Shown: positions 33,751-43,445, counted from the stretch's first letter. The stretch is 64,000 nt of DNA from Pontibacter chinhatensis (GCF_900113285.1 NZ_FOOT01000002.1:682001-746000), one strand, 5' to 3'. The notes: generated by a model not told the origin, from the sequence alone. Translations and numbers: made by a program.

Positions 33751-35391
33751 ATGCATACAGACTTTTTCGTCTCCGGAAATATCATCGACCTGCAGCACAG
33801 GGAGATTTTTCAGGGCACTGTTCATGTGTCAAACGGCCGCATTTCTAAAATAGTTCGGGAGGCCACCGACAGCAGCCGTTACATTCTGCCGGGATTTGTG
33901 GACGCCCACGTGCACGTGGAGAGCTCCATGCTGGTGCCCTGTGAGTTTGCCCGGCTGGCCGTGCCGCACGGCACCGTGGCCACCATCTCAGACCCACACG
34001 AAATTGGTAACGTGCTGGGTGTAAAGGGGGTGGAGTACATGATTGAGAACGGGAAGAAGGTACCGTTTAAGTTTTACTTCGGGGCTCCCTCCTGCGTACC
34101 CGCCACGCCTTTCGAGACGGCCGGCGCTGAGATAACGGCCGCCGACATCGAGAAATTATTCCAGCGCGAGGAGATAAAGTACCTGGCCGAGATGATGAAC
34201 TGGCCCGGCGTGCTCCAACGCGACCCGGTAGTGATGGAGAAAATCGAGCTGGCCAGAAAGTATGGCAAGGCTGTGGATGGGCACGCGCCCGGCCTGAGGG
34301 GCGAGCAGGCGGCGCAGTATGCCTCAGCCGGCATCACCACCGACCACGAGTGCTTTACCGCCGAAGAGGCCCTGGATAAACTGGCCGTAGGCATGAAGAT
34401 CCTGATACGCGAGGGAAGCGCCGCTAAGAACTTTGAGGCCTTAATTCCATTGCTTCCTGAGCACCATCACAACATCATGTTCTGCTCCGACGACAAACAT
34501 CCCGACAACCTGGTGGAGGGTCACATCAACCTGCTGGTAAAGCGCGCGCTGGCCAAAGGCAACGACCTGTTCCACTTGCTGCAGGCAGCCTGTGTTAACC
34601 CGGTGGAGCATTACAAGCTGGAAGTGGGACTGCTGCGCGAAGGCGACGCGGCCGATTTTATACTTATCGACAACCCAGAGAATTTCAACGTGCTGGCTAC
34701 CTACATCAACGGGGAGCTGGTGGCGGAGAACGGTGTGTCTAAAATTGCTTTTACGCCAAGCGAGGCGATAAACAACTTTAACACCGAGCCAAAACAGGCG
34801 CAGCAGTTTGCCATACCAGCCGAGGAGGCCGGAAAAATACGCGTGATTGAGGCGTATGATGGGCAACTCATCACCAAGCAAGTATGGGCCGCACCGCGCG
34901 TGGAGAACGGTTTTATACTTTCTGATGTGGCGCAGGATGTGCTCAAAATCACGGTAGTGAACCGCTACCAGAACGCCGAGCCGGCAGTGGCCTTTATCAA
35001 GAATGTAGGCTTGAAAGAAGGCGCCATCGCCTCCTCTGTTGGCCACGACTCGCACAACATTATTGCTGTGGGGGTGGATGATGAAAGTATAGCCCGCGCC
35101 GTAAACTTGATTATCGCCGCCAAAGGCGGGGTGGCTGCCGTGGGCAGGGGTCAAGAGCAACTGCTGCCATTGCCGGTGGCAGGCATCATGTCGGCCGAGG
35201 ATGGGTATAAAGTGGCCGAGGCTTATGCTGCCATCGACCGCCTGAGCAAGGAAATGGGCAGCACCCTGGCCTCTCCCTTCATGACGCTCTCGTTTATGGC
35301 GCTGCTGGTTATTCCTTCGCTCAAACTAAGCGACAAAGGCCTTTTCGATGGCGATACGTTCCAATTTGTGCCGGTGGTGGAGAGGGTTTAG
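33751..35391 (+). CDS. ade: adenine deaminase
   Basis: This enzyme deaminates adenine to hypoxanthine in purine salvage. The 546-residue protein shows metal-site motifs in [12 protein letters not shown] (HxH), the [11 protein letters not shown] block, AVDGHAPGL and TTDHEC, and the Asp in [11 protein letters not shown]. The C-terminal domain carries GHDSHNI, matching the amidohydrolase-family adenine deaminase of B. subtilis and E. coli, usually about 590 residues. It faces away from the cmk side. A GAGTT-rich repeat begins at the stop codon, and composite repeat D lies between it and the convergent response-regulator gene. Confidence 0.95.
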   Translation: MHTDFFVSGNIIDLQHREIFQGTVHVSNGRISKIVREATDSSRYILPGFVDAHVHVESSMLVPCEFARLAVPHGTVATISDPHEIGNVLGVKGVEYMIENGKKVPFKFYFGAPSCVPATPFETAGAEITAADIEKLFQREEIKYLAEMMNWPGVLQRDPVVMEKIELARKYGKAVDGHAPGLRGEQAAQYASAGITTDHECFTAEEALDKLAVGMKILIREGSAAKNFEALIPLLPEHHHNIMFCSDDKHPDNLVEGHINLLVKRALAKGNDLFHLLQAACVNPVEHYKLEVGLLREGDAADFILIDNPENFNVLATYINGELVAENGVSKIAFTPSEAINNFNTEPKQAQQFAIPAEEAGKIRVIEAYDGQLITKQVWAAPRVENGFILSDVAQDVLKITVVNRYQNAEPAVAFIKNVGLKEGAIASSVGHDSHNIIAVGVDDESIARAVNLIIAAKGGVAAVGRGQEQLLPLPVAGIMSAEDGYKVAEAYAAIDRLSKEMGSTLASPFMTLSFMALLVIPSLKLSDKGLFDGDTFQFVPVVERV

Positions 35392-35460
35392 GAGTTTAGG
35401 AGTTAGAGAGTTTGGGAGTTTAGGAGTTAGAAGGTTAAAAAGTTAAAGAGTTAGAAAGTG
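35392..35460 (+). repeat. GAGTTTAGGAGTTAGAGAG tandem-like repeat
   Basis: Imperfect tandem units of gagtt(t)aggagttagag start at the ade stop codon. Similar tracts occur near 19.85, 31.1-31.25, 57.3 and 57.75 kb. Confidence 0.6.
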
Positions 35461-35499
35461 AAGCATGAGGTAGTCTTGCTTCAAGTAAAGTCTTTATAC

Positions 35500-36025
35500 T
35501 TCATGGCTCCTGCTGGCGCAAGCATCCGCTCGTGCCTTTTTATACTTGCTGTTATACTTTTATACTTGCCGGTCTATACTTTCATAGCCGCCGCTTCCCA
35601 CAGCTTGAACCAAGTTACCCTTACTAGCCGCCGTTCCTCCTCCAGACTTATTGACCTATTGTTTCACTTCTGGCTTTGGCTCCCTCAAGGCCGGGAGGCC
35701 TCGCCTTCGGGCATCGCGCGGTGTGCCTGAAGCTGCTCCTCGCTCCGCTGCGGGCTACCCTGGCGGGCACCGCAACATCCACAAGGCGCTCAACCCAAAG
35801 GCTGGGATGGGTTCGATAGCCGCTGCTGACGGAGTTTCAGCCGAAGTCTCCCTTCGAAGGGGGCAGGGGGATGTTAAGCGTCTGCTGAGTAATTCCCCTC
35901 CCTGGAGGGGCTGGGGTGGGTTTATACTTTGCGAGGAGATAGTGACTATAAAACTTATACTTCAGCACTAGTAACAACAGGCTCCCCTCCTTGGACAAGG
36001 AGGGGCAGGGGTGGTTGGACCCAGC
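35500..36025 (+). repeat. composite intergenic repeat, copy D
   Basis: It begins with dense TATACTT copies. It continues with ggccgggaggcctcgccttc, a gctgctcctcgctccgctgc stretch shared with copy E, ggcgctcaacccaaaggctg ending in gatagccgctgc, a ccctggaggggctggggtgg block and aaggaggggcaggggtgg ending in a ttggacc block. No credible gene is seen. Confidence 0.75.
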
Positions 36026-36051
36026 TCCTGTAAGAAGGCCGCTCGTGATTG

Positions 36052-36112
36052 ACAAATTATAAAACAGAAGGGGCAGCCATACTTTGGCTGCCCCTTCTGT
36101 TTTATAATTTGT
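36052..36112. terminator. very long bidirectional terminator
   Basis: A perfect 28-bp stem (36052-36079 with 36085-36112) with a 5-nt loop, TACTT, between the convergent ade and response-regulator genes. The outer 10 bp are AT-rich, giving U-runs on both strands. Confidence 0.85.
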
Positions 36113-36124
36113 ATCTTGTTAAGC

Positions 36125-36556
36125 TTATTCGCTTTTATCGCTGAAATGTACTTCCAGAAGCCTGTTTACCTTTTCGGCGGTAAGCGGTTTGATGATGTAC
36201 TCAGCGTTATACTTTTTGGAGTTGGCCGTGTCCTGCGGGTGTGTGGAGGTGGTAAGCACTACCATCACTATCTTCTTGCGGAACTCCGGGTTCAGGCGCT
36301 CGTAAAGGTCCAGCATCTCGAAACCATCCATTACTGGCATGTTGATATCCAGGAAGATAAGCTCCGGCTGAAAGTACTCGCTGCTCTCTACTTCGTAGTT
36401 TTTGTTACTAACGTTATATAGGTAATCAAAAGCCTGCTTGCCATTAACAAACGTGCGGATGTGATCGGAAACCTCCATCCTGTCCAGTAAACGTTTGTTC
36501 AGGAAATTGGTCGTATCGTCGTCGTCAATAAGTAAAATGCCTGACAGCTTTTTCAT
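36125..36556 (-). CDS. single-domain response regulator
   Basis: A 143-residue receiver domain with no output domain. The acidic pocket is DDDD after ILLI, the phospho-acceptor Asp is in FLDINMPVMDG (about Asp74), and switch residues are Thr in VVLTTSTH and Lys in IIKPL. It resembles the Rcp1/Cph1-partner group, whose members pass phosphate between a histidine kinase and a further component. No kinase is adjacent. The start is the ATG at 36556 (MKKLSGILLIDDDDT). It is convergent with ade and probably monocistronic. Confidence 0.85.
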   Translation of the reverse strand: MKKLSGILLIDDDDTTNFLNKRLLDRMEVSDHIRTFVNGKQAFDYLYNVSNKNYEVESSEYFQPELIFLDINMPVMDGFEMLDLYERLNPEFRKKIVMVVLTTSTHPQDTANSKKYNAEYIIKPLTAEKVNRLLEVHFSDKSE

Positions 36557-36785
36557 AGGGGTTCTTTAGTCACTCGTAAGAGCAGTGGCTAAGGTGTTTA
36601 TACATACACCTACAAAGGTATACAAACTTACGGTATTATGAGTACTACCGCCGGCTATTTGTCTGTGGCATCGGATGTTTCTGTTACAGCACCTGCCGCC
36701 ACTCTTCTCCTGCCTTGCCATTTGCACTACCTTTTCCGGCCACCATCCTTTCTAAACAGACAAATTACAATAATGTTACAACATT

Positions 36786-36827
36786 AAAAAGCCAGGACCC
36801 GGTAATTCATACGGGCCCTGGCTTTTT
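36786..36827 (-). terminator. terminator after the cysteine synthase-family gene
   Basis: A 16-bp arm pair (36786-36801 with 36812-36827, one internal mismatch) with A-runs on the left and T-runs on the right; it can act on both strands. Confidence 0.8.
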
Positions 36828-36840
36828 TTATACTTTATAC

Positions 36841-37824
36841 TTAATCGATGTAGCCTTGCTGGCGCATCCAATCGTCGTTGTAGATCTTGCCCAGGTAGCG
36901 GGTACCGTGGTCAGGAAGAAGTACCACCATCACGTCACCTTCCTTCAGGTGTTCTTTGGCATACTCCAGGGCACCGTACACAGCCGAGCCGCTGGACCAG
37001 CCCACAAACAGGCCTTCCTCGCGGGCCAGGCGGCGCGTCATCACAGCTCCGTCCTTATCCGATACTTTAATAAAGCTGTCGATTAGGTCGAAATTTACGT
37101 TCTTTGGCAGGATGTCCTCGCCGATGCCCTCTGTGGCGTAGGCGTAGATCTCGTTCTCGTCGAAGATGCCTGTTTCTTTATACTTCTTGAACACAGAGCC
37201 GTAGGTATCTATGCCCACCGTTACCAGGTTCGGGTTCTTTTCCTTCAGGTATTTAGCTACGCCCGAGATGGTACCACCCGTGCCCACACCGGCAGCCCAG
37301 TGCGTCACCTTGCCATCTGTCTGCTCCCAGATTTCCGGACCCGTTGTCTCGTAATGCGCCGCCGTGTTCGACATGTTGTCGTACTGGTTTGGGTAGAAGG
37401 AGTTCGGGATTTCCTCGTTCAGTCGCTTGGCCACCGAGTAGTAAGAGTCCGGATGATCCGGTGCCACGTTGGTAGGGCAAACCACCACCTCGGCGCCTAC
37501 GGCGCGCAGCACGTCCATCTTCTCTTTGCTTTGCTTGTCGGCCAGGGTAAAGATGCATTTATAGCCTTTGGCAATGGCCGCCAGCGCCAGGCCCATGCCC
37601 GTGTTGCCGGAAGTGCCTTCGATGATAGTGCCGCCGGGCTTCAGAATACCGGCCTTCTCCGCATCCTCGATCATCTTAACGGCCATACGGTCCTTAACCG
37701 AGTTGCCGGGGTTGGCGTACTCTACCTTAGCCAGCACCGTACCTTTAATGCCGGCTGTTACATTGTTTAATTTTACAAGTGGGGTGTTACCGATTGCCTC
37801 GGTGATATGATTCAGATAAGCCAT
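36841..37824 (-). CDS. PLP-dependent cysteine synthase/cystathionine beta-synthase family protein
   Basis: A 327-residue PLP enzyme that condenses serine-type substrates with sulfide or homocysteine. The PLP lysine is in GNSVKDRMA (about Lys44). The phosphate/cofactor loops are TSGNTGMGLALA and GVGTGGTISGVA. The length, and the lack of CBS domains, is like CysK. The active-site region NQYDNMSNTAAHYETTGPEIWEQ and the C-terminal part resemble the bacterial cystathionine-beta-synthase branch of Bacteroidota. Either activity is possible. It is monocistronic and bounded by a terminator. Confidence 0.85.
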   Translation of the reverse strand: MAYLNHITEAIGNTPLVKLNNVTAGIKGTVLAKVEYANPGNSVKDRMAVKMIEDAEKAGILKPGGTIIEGTSGNTGMGLALAAIAKGYKCIFTLADKQSKEKMDVLRAVGAEVVVCPTNVAPDHPDSYYSVAKRLNEEIPNSFYPNQYDNMSNTAAHYETTGPEIWEQTDGKVTHWAAGVGTGGTISGVAKYLKEKNPNLVTVGIDTYGSVFKKYKETGIFDENEIYAYATEGIGEDILPKNVNFDLIDSFIKVSDKDGAVMTRRLAREEGLFVGWSSGSAVYGALEYAKEHLKEGDVMVVLLPDHGTRYLGKIYNDDWMRQQGYID

Positions 37825-37990
37825 CTGTTCGGTTTTTATGAATTTTAGTGCAAATGTAAAGAAAATAAGCCATACTGCCTGCCCCGCACCAACATTGCGG
37901 ACTTCGGAGCGCCAGCAGGCACTGCCCCTGTATAACCTCCTGAAAGGCCCTGAGGTTCCGGCCCGAAGCCTATATTCGAACTAACTATTT

Positions 37991-38021
37991 TTTGCAGGCG
38001 CCACAAAAAAACCTATTTTTG
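37991..38021 (+). promoter_or_regulatory. sucD promoter, exact TTTG-N19-TAnnTTTG
   Basis: TTTG at 37991-37994 and TATTTTTG at 38014-38021 are separated by exactly 19 bp, a full match to the Bacteroidota sigma-A consensus, 48 bp before the ATG. Confidence 0.7.
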
Positions 38022-38069
38022 CACAACCTTATCGTAGTACCGTCTATACACAACTTAAAAAAGATACAC

Positions 38070-38960
38070 ATGAGTGTTTTAGTAAATAAAGATTCGAAAG
38101 TGATCGTACAGGGCTTCACAGGCTCGGAAGGTTCTTTCCACGCATCACAGATGATTGAGTATGGCACAAACGTAGTTGGTGGTGTTACGCCGGGCAAAGG
38201 TGGCAGCAACCACCTGGATCTGCCGGTTTTCAACACAGTGGAAGACGCTGTGAAGAAGACAGGAGCCGACGTATCGATCATCTTCGTGCCACCGGCTTTT
38301 GCCGCTGATGCCATCATGGAGGCTGCTGCTGCCGGAATCAAAGTTATCGTGTGCATTACAGAGGGTATTCCTGTGAAGGACATGGTAGCTGCTAAAAACT
38401 TCCTGAAAGGTAAAGACGTTACGCTTATTGGCCCTAACTGCCCAGGCGTTATTACGCCAGGCGAGGCGAAGGTAGGTATCATGCCAGGCTTCGTGTTCAA
38501 GCCAGGACGCATCGGTATCGTTTCTAAATCCGGTACTTTAACGTATGAGGCCGCCGATCAAATCGTGAAGGCTGGCCTGGGTATCTCCACAGCCATCGGT
38601 ATCGGCGGTGACCCGATCATCGGTACGCCTACCAAAGACGCGGTAGAACTGCTGATGAACGACCCGGAGACCGACGCTATTGTGATGATCGGTGAGATTG
38701 GTGGTAACTACGAGGCCATGGCTGCCAAGTACATCAGCGAGACTGGCAACAAAAAGCCGGTAGTAGGTTTCATCGCTGGCCAGACGGCTCCTGCTGGCCG
38801 CCGCATGGGCCACGCGGGCGCTATCGTGGGTGGTGCTGACGATACAGCTGCTGCAAAAATGAAGATCATGCGCGAGAACGGCATCCACGTAGTGGAGTCT
38901 CCTGCCGAGATCGGCGACGCGATGGTGAAAGCCCTGGAAGAGGCCGGCATCAAAGCTTAG
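38070..38960 (+). CDS. sucD: succinyl-CoA synthetase alpha subunit
   Basis: The alpha subunit of succinate-CoA ligase of the TCA cycle, 296 residues. It has the CoA-binding block [15 protein letters not shown], then [12 protein letters not shown] and the phosphohistidine loop [11 protein letters not shown], where the His is phosphorylated. I chose the ATG at 38070 ([10 protein letters not shown]); an upstream frame from 37992 lacks conservation and overlaps the promoter. sucC is not adjacent, so the two subunits are encoded apart in this genome, as in other Bacteroidota. A terminator follows. Confidence 0.95.
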   Translation: MSVLVNKDSKVIVQGFTGSEGSFHASQMIEYGTNVVGGVTPGKGGSNHLDLPVFNTVEDAVKKTGADVSIIFVPPAFAADAIMEAAAAGIKVIVCITEGIPVKDMVAAKNFLKGKDVTLIGPNCPGVITPGEAKVGIMPGFVFKPGRIGIVSKSGTLTYEAADQIVKAGLGISTAIGIGGDPIIGTPTKDAVELLMNDPETDAIVMIGEIGGNYEAMAAKYISETGNKKPVVGFIAGQTAPAGRRMGHAGAIVGGADDTAAAKMKIMRENGIHVVESPAEIGDAMVKALEEAGIKA

Positions 38961-38993
38961 TCATACTGCTAGAAAGTATAATCTCAAGTATAA

Positions 38994-39022
38994 AACAGGC
39001 TGCCCCGCAAAGGCAGCCTGTT
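38994..39022 (+). terminator. terminator after sucD
   Basis: An 11-bp perfect stem (38994-39004 with 39012-39022) with T-rich sequence after it. Confidence 0.8.
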
Positions 39023-39080
39023 CTTGTTTTAGGTTGATGAGATTATAAAGTATGAAAGGAGCAAAGAATACTCATTAAAA

Positions 39081-39234
39081 CCCTCGCTCGCCTCCGGCGA
39101 GTGTGAGCTATCTGCTGGCGTCCCGCCACGTTAAGCAGCAAGTATTAAAGTATAGCTCGGAATATAAAGTAAAGTATAATCCGAAACGGCCAGAGGCCAA
39201 ACTATTCCTCACACTCGCCGGAGGCGAGCGAGGG
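39081..39234. repeat. short inverted-repeat element (MITE/REP-pair-like)
   Basis: Perfect 27-bp terminal inverted repeats (39081-39107 with 39208-39234), each containing ctcgcctccggcgag, bound a 100-bp core rich in AAGTATA. It carries no open frame. Confidence 0.7.
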
Positions 39235-39242
39235 AAAGCAGT

Positions 39243-39740
39243 TTATACTTGCAAAGGCTCATGATGCAAGTCAAGTATGAGCTTGCTGTGAGGAGTAATC
39301 TGCACCCATACCTTTTCTCCTACACAAACACTGTTATACATCTCTTCCCCTACATTTATTTTATGCTCACCAATAGATAAAGTATACATAGATAATTGTG
39401 GTTGTGCGGCTGCATCAGCAGCAGGGTTACCATGCCAGCCCCAATTAGTGTTGGATTCCTTGGCTGTAATATGAGCATCATAAGTATACTTCACCCCTGC
39501 TATCAGGTCTTTTAAATGGTTTTTAGTGGAATAGTAAAGAAAGCCTAAGAACCCTGCAACAAACACCAGGACAGCCGACAAGATGATTATGCGCGGTTGC
39601 TGCTCCATCGACAGAAACAAAACCACAGCGACAGCTACCATCAGCGCTACAATTCCAACAAGCACGTAGCTAATGAGAAGCTGCTTTAGCTCCAGCCATA
39701 CCTTGCTTCTGTCTGTGCTGCTTAACTTTTCTTCTCGCAT
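39243..39740 (-). CDS. hypothetical two-span membrane protein
   Basis: A 165-residue protein from the ATG at 39740 (MREEKLSSTDRSKV). Two adjacent transmembrane helices (about 23-45, LISYVLVGIVALMVAVAVVLFL; 52-72, IILSAVLVFVAGFLGFLYYST) are followed by a soluble C-terminal half with strands GVKYTYDAHITAKESN and YTLSIGEHKINVGEEMYNSV. I do not recognise the family. It is lower in GC than its neighbours. The short inverted-repeat element ends only nine bases from its stop codon. It lies about 88 bp downstream of the oxidoreductase gene. Confidence 0.5.
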   Translation of the reverse strand: MREEKLSSTDRSKVWLELKQLLISYVLVGIVALMVAVAVVLFLSMEQQPRIIILSAVLVFVAGFLGFLYYSTKNHLKDLIAGVKYTYDAHITAKESNTNWGWHGNPAADAAAQPQLSMYTLSIGEHKINVGEEMYNSVCVGEKVWVQITPHSKLILDLHHEPLQV

Positions 39741-39827
39741 ACTTGAGGTGGTTTGCAAAATGGGCCCAGGTGCCCCGAAAGTGTTCGGGATCTTTGACTT
39801 GCAGAATCTTCGGACGCTGCGAGGTTT

Positions 39828-40805
39828 TTAGCCCCTGTCCACAATCTGATCCATCACCCACGACGTACGCGCAGCCGAAGCTGCAGAGCCTGGACATTTG
39901 CCTTTCCCGGTCAGTTCTTCCACTATGGATTGGATGAACGGCTGCTGCACGTGCTGGGGCGGTGGCAGGAGAAACTCCTCGGTTCCGGCGGCAGTCTCCA
40001 GGCGTATGGGCTCTCTGGCGAAGGTCGGGAAGGTAAGGCGACCTTTGCTGCCGATGATTTCTATATTATCCTCCTGTTGCTGTTCGGCCACGCTAAAGCA
40101 CCACACGCCGCTGCCCAGCACGCCGCCCTCGAACCGGAACTGCGCCGTTACCAAATCTTCCGCCTCGTACATTCCAGCCTGGTTGGTTACCTGCCCGGAG
40201 GCCGCCACGATGGGCCCAAGAATAAAATCCAAAATGTCGAGTTGGTGAGGCGCCAGGTCGTGGAACAAGCCTCCACCGGAGATTTCGGGCTGCACCCGCC
40301 ACGGCAGCGCATCTTTATACTGCTCCGGCCTCAGGGACTGGTATAGCTTTATTGTCACCAAGCGAATGTCTCCAAGTACTCCACTCTCTACCAGCTCCTT
40401 CACCTTCCGGAAAGCTGGCTGGCTTCTGCGGTAAAAAGCAACAAACAGCGGCACCCCGGCCTGCTCACAGGTGGCAATCATCTCCTGGCACTGGGCATAA
40501 TTCAGCGCCATGGGCTTCTCCACGTATACAGGCTTGCCGGCAGCGGCCACCTGCAAAGTATAAGCGGCATGCGAATCGGGAGGCGTGGCGATGTATACGG
40601 CATCTACCTCGGGGTCGTGGATGAGGTCTTCTGCCCTATCATACCATTTGGGCACGCCATGCCGCTCGGCATAGTCGCGGGCTTTGGCTACGTTGCGGCG
40701 CATCACCGCCACTAGCTCAGAATCCGGAACCTTGTTAAAGGCCGGCCCACTTTTGACTTCGGTCACATCGCCGCAGCCAATGATTCCCCAGCGTACTTTC
40801 TGCAT
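39828..40805 (-). CDS. Gfo/Idh/MocA-family oxidoreductase
   Basis: A 325-residue NAD(P)-dependent oxidoreductase. The Rossmann N-terminus is WGIIGCGDVTEVKSGPAF, the signature EKP is in YVEKPMALN, and the C-terminal half contains GGGLFHDLAPHQLDIL (the catalytic His region). Family members act on sugars, inositols and related polyols. The substrate is not predictable here. The start is the ATG at 40805 (MQKVRWGIIG). It is transcribed alone, with partial composite repeat modules upstream. Confidence 0.85.
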   Translation of the reverse strand: MQKVRWGIIGCGDVTEVKSGPAFNKVPDSELVAVMRRNVAKARDYAERHGVPKWYDRAEDLIHDPEVDAVYIATPPDSHAAYTLQVAAAGKPVYVEKPMALNYAQCQEMIATCEQAGVPLFVAFYRRSQPAFRKVKELVESGVLGDIRLVTIKLYQSLRPEQYKDALPWRVQPEISGGGLFHDLAPHQLDILDFILGPIVAASGQVTNQAGMYEAEDLVTAQFRFEGGVLGSGVWCFSVAEQQQEDNIEIIGSKGRLTFPTFAREPIRLETAAGTEEFLLPPPQHVQQPFIQSIVEELTGKGKCPGSAASAARTSWVMDQIVDRG

Positions 40806-40904
40806 CTGTTTATGATTTTATGATGAACGTGAGCTGGCTTAGCCCACAGCAAAAGCACTTTATACTTTAAAACTCGAGTTGCAATTCACTTTGGAGTGAA
40901 GGTG

Positions 40905-41032
40905 TAAACCCACCCCTACCCCTCCAGGGAGGGGAATCGGTGAACGATTGTCATCCCCCTGCCCCCTTCAAAGGGGGACTTAGCTTCAAAAACTATTCTC
41001 CTCCTCGGAGGGGTAGGGGGTGGGTTCATCGC
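40905..41032 (+). repeat. composite-repeat fragment
   Basis: Three modules: ggtgtaaacccacccctacc with ctccagggaggggaa, a gtcatccccctgcccccttc / aaagggggactt block, and ctcctcggaggggtaggggg. They match copies A, B and D in part. Confidence 0.65.
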
Positions 41033-41049
41033 AACTTGGGATTTATACT

Positions 41050-41988
41050 TTAGCTTATCGCTACAACCTTCTCTTTTTCGCGGTTTTTGATACTTGCGGG
41101 GATGCAGGTCAGGATTTCCTCGCGCAGCGCCTCTATCAGCTTCTTCTTCAGAAAACTGCGGTGGATTACCAGACTCACCTCGCGCAGCGGCTGCGGCTCC
41201 TCAAAGTTGCGCACCAGCTTTTGTTTCTCAGACGGCATATCCAGCACCGACAACTCCGGCAGCAGCGTCAGGCCGTGCTGGGTTTCTACAATGCGCTTGA
41301 GCGTTTCCAGGGAGCCGCTCTTGTAATCGAGGTGGCTGCCGGGGTCGGCGCTACCGCCGCGGTTACAGATATTGAGCACCTGGCTCCGGAAGCAGTGGCC
41401 TTCGTTCAGCACCCACAGCTGGCTGGTGTCCAGCTCATCGGGGGTAATGTGGCTTTCCCTGGCCAGCGGGTGCCCAGGGTTGATATAGGCCACAAAGGCC
41501 TCATAGAACAGGGGCAGCTCCTTTATACTTTTATTGCCCAGCGGCGTCACCAGCAGTCCCACGTCCAGCAGTTCGTGGTTCAGTTTCTCCACAATCTCGT
41601 CGGTGAGCAGCTCCTGCACCACCACGCGCACCTGCGGGTGCTTCTGCAGAAAGCTCGTGATGAACAGCGGAATCAGGTAAGGGGCCAGTGTGGGGATAAC
41701 GCCGATGCGCAGCTCCCCGCTCAGCTCCAGTTTCTGGTTCTGCACCAGCTCCTGAATTTTCTTGCTCTCGGCCAGCACCACGCGCGCCTGCGCGATAATC
41801 TCCTTCCCCAGTTCTGTAGGACGCACCGGCACCCGGCTGCGGTCAAACAGCTGCACGCCCAGCTCCTCCTCCAGCTTCTGCAGCTGCATACTCAGGGTTG
41901 GCTGTGTCACGAAGCAGTTCTCTGCGGCGGTGGCGAAGTGGCGGTAGGTGTCTACGGCTACCAGGTATTCTAACTGTACTAAAGTCAT
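41050..41988 (-). CDS. oxyR: LysR-type peroxide sensor OxyR
   Basis: A 312-residue LysR regulator. The winged helix (about 1-65) has FATAAENCFVTQPTLSMQLQ, matching OxyR proteins. The redox pair appears in GHCFRSQVLNIC, with nine residues between the two Cys positions, exactly the spacing of E. coli Cys199 and Cys208. On H2O2 exposure these form a disulfide that turns on promoters of antioxidant genes. It diverges from dps, an ahpC-like gene and an ahpD-like gene, which are its likely targets. No other LysR gene is visible here. Confidence 0.9.
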   Translation of the reverse strand: MTLVQLEYLVAVDTYRHFATAAENCFVTQPTLSMQLQKLEEELGVQLFDRSRVPVRPTELGKEIIAQARVVLAESKKIQELVQNQKLELSGELRIGVIPTLAPYLIPLFITSFLQKHPQVRVVVQELLTDEIVEKLNHELLDVGLLVTPLGNKSIKELPLFYEAFVAYINPGHPLARESHITPDELDTSQLWVLNEGHCFRSQVLNICNRGGSADPGSHLDYKSGSLETLKRIVETQHGLTLLPELSVLDMPSEKQKLVRNFEEPQPLREVSLVIHRSFLKKKLIEALREEILTCIPASIKNREKEKVVAIS

Positions 41989-42082
41989 TTCTCAAGATAA
42001 GGATAATCTATACTTCATAGGGCTCTACCCTCCTGCAAAAGTACCTTATAAACTTTAGCTATCAAAGTATAAAAACAATCAA

Positions 42083-42114
42083 TTTGATATATATAACCAA
42101 AAGGGGGACCTTTG
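42083..42114 (+). promoter_or_regulatory. probable dps promoter in the OxyR-dps gap
   Basis: TTTG (42083-42086), 20 bp, then GACCTTTG (42107-42114), one base from TAnnTTTG. An AT-rich tract (ttgatatatataacc) lies between and could hold an OxyR half-site. Confidence 0.4.
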
Positions 42115-42152
42115 TATCAACCTAAAAGCAAAGCAACAGACGAAAATAAAAC

Positions 42153-42626
42153 ATGGAAAAACTATCGAATATCGGACTACAGAAAGAAGACAGCAAGCAG
42201 GTAGCTGAAAAACTGAACGAGCTGCTGGCGAACTATCATGTATACTACCAGAACCTGCGCGGCTTCCACTGGAACATCAAAGGGGTGTACTTCTTCCAGC
42301 TGCACGACAAGTTTGAAGAGCTCTACAACACAGCTCTGAGCAAGATAGACGCTATTGCCGAGCGCATCCTGACCATCGGCCAGCAACCGCTCCATACTTT
42401 CTCAGAGTACCTGCGCGTGTCAAGTATAAAGGAGGCCGGCAACCTGAGCGACGGCAAAGAGACTGTGCAGGCCACGCACCAGAACCTGAGCACCCTGCTG
42501 GACCTGGAGCGGGAAATCCTGAAACTGGCAGCCGAAACCGGCGATGAGGGCACTGTGGCCCTTATCAGCGAGGACATCCACGAAAACGAGAAAACGCTCT
42601 GGATGCTGAGCGCCTTCCTGAGCTAA
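42153..42626 (+). CDS. dps: Dps ferritin-like DNA-protection protein
   Basis: A classical-length Dps (157 residues) that uses H2O2 to oxidise Fe(II) and forms 12-mer shells protecting DNA. The ferroxidase centre is visible as His/Asp/Glu in FHWNIKGVYFFQLHDKFEELYN, followed by the family stretch IDAIAERILTIG. The basic N-terminal tail that binds DNA is short. It is divergent from oxyR, which fits peroxide control, and starts the rightward dps, ahpC-like, ahpD-like series. A second Dps is encoded at 14220. Confidence 0.9.
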   Translation: MEKLSNIGLQKEDSKQVAEKLNELLANYHVYYQNLRGFHWNIKGVYFFQLHDKFEELYNTALSKIDAIAERILTIGQQPLHTFSEYLRVSSIKEAGNLSDGKETVQATHQNLSTLLDLEREILKLAAETGDEGTVALISEDIHENEKTLWMLSAFLS

Positions 42627-42740
42627 AGAATTAGACAAAGGACAAAAGACATAAGACTTGATAAGAGTATGAGCTGCCATGGCCATACTTCTACTTATCC
42701 ATTACTCAATAATCATAATTCATTCATCATTAACAAAGAA

Positions 42741-43298
42741 ATGACGCAAAATAGAATTTTATCAGTTGGTTCGGTTTTCCCGGAGTTTAAGAAGCAGGCT
42801 GTTGTATCCATCGAGAAAGGCAAGGAGTTTTACGAAATCTCCAGCGAAACGCACCGCCACAACGAGCAGTGGATGGTGATGTTCTGGTGGCCGAAAGACT
42901 TCACGTTTGTGTGCCCTACCGAGATTGCCGAATTCAACAAGAACTACGACGAGTTCCGCGACCGTGACGCTGTGCTGATTGGCGCCTCTACCGACTCGGA
43001 GTTCGTGCACGCCGCCTGGCGCCGCGACCACGAGGACTTGCGCGACCTGCGCTTCCCGATGCTGGCTGATACTTCCAAGTCGCTGGCCGAGGAGCTGGGT
43101 ATTCTACAAGCAGAGGAGAGAGTGGCCTACCGCGCCACCTACATCGTAGACCCGCAAGGAATTATCCGCTGGGTGAGCCTGAACGATTTGAACGTGGGCC
43201 GTAACGTGGCCGAGGTGCTGCGCGTGCTCGACGCCCTGCAAACTGACGAGCTTTGCCCATGCAACTGGCAGAAAGGCGAAGAAACCATCACTGCCTAA
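42741..43298 (+). CDS. ahpC: AhpC/Prx1-type peroxiredoxin
   Basis: A 185-residue 2-Cys peroxiredoxin that reduces H2O2 and organic hydroperoxides. The peroxidatic Cys is in FVCPTE (about residue 50) and the resolving region is near the C-terminus in DELCPCNWQKGEE. Thr in the same loop and Arg in the RATYIVDPQG region complete the usual active site. I used the ATG at 42741, since the part before it reads as spacer. An ahpF gene is not adjacent; the AhpD-like protein downstream may serve as the electron donor, as in mycobacteria. Confidence 0.85.
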   Translation: MTQNRILSVGSVFPEFKKQAVVSIEKGKEFYEISSETHRHNEQWMVMFWWPKDFTFVCPTEIAEFNKNYDEFRDRDAVLIGASTDSEFVHAAWRRDHEDLRDLRFPMLADTSKSLAEELGILQAEERVAYRATYIVDPQGIIRWVSLNDLNVGRNVAEVLRVLDALQTDELCPCNWQKGEETITA

Positions 43299-43445
43299 CC
43301 TTCACGCGCGCTAGGCGCACTTCATATATAGTTTATTTAGACACAAGTATGGCGCGGTGGCTAGGCTGGTCTCCTATTGCCTGGCTACCCGCCGCCATAC
43401 TTATACTTTAGTTTTGAATCCAACCAAACTAAAACATCCCTTATT

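Noticed and set aside
35392..35460. Tandem repeat as phase-variable tract
   Set aside because: It lies after the ade stop codon and does not overlap a promoter or reading frame, so a switch function is not supported.
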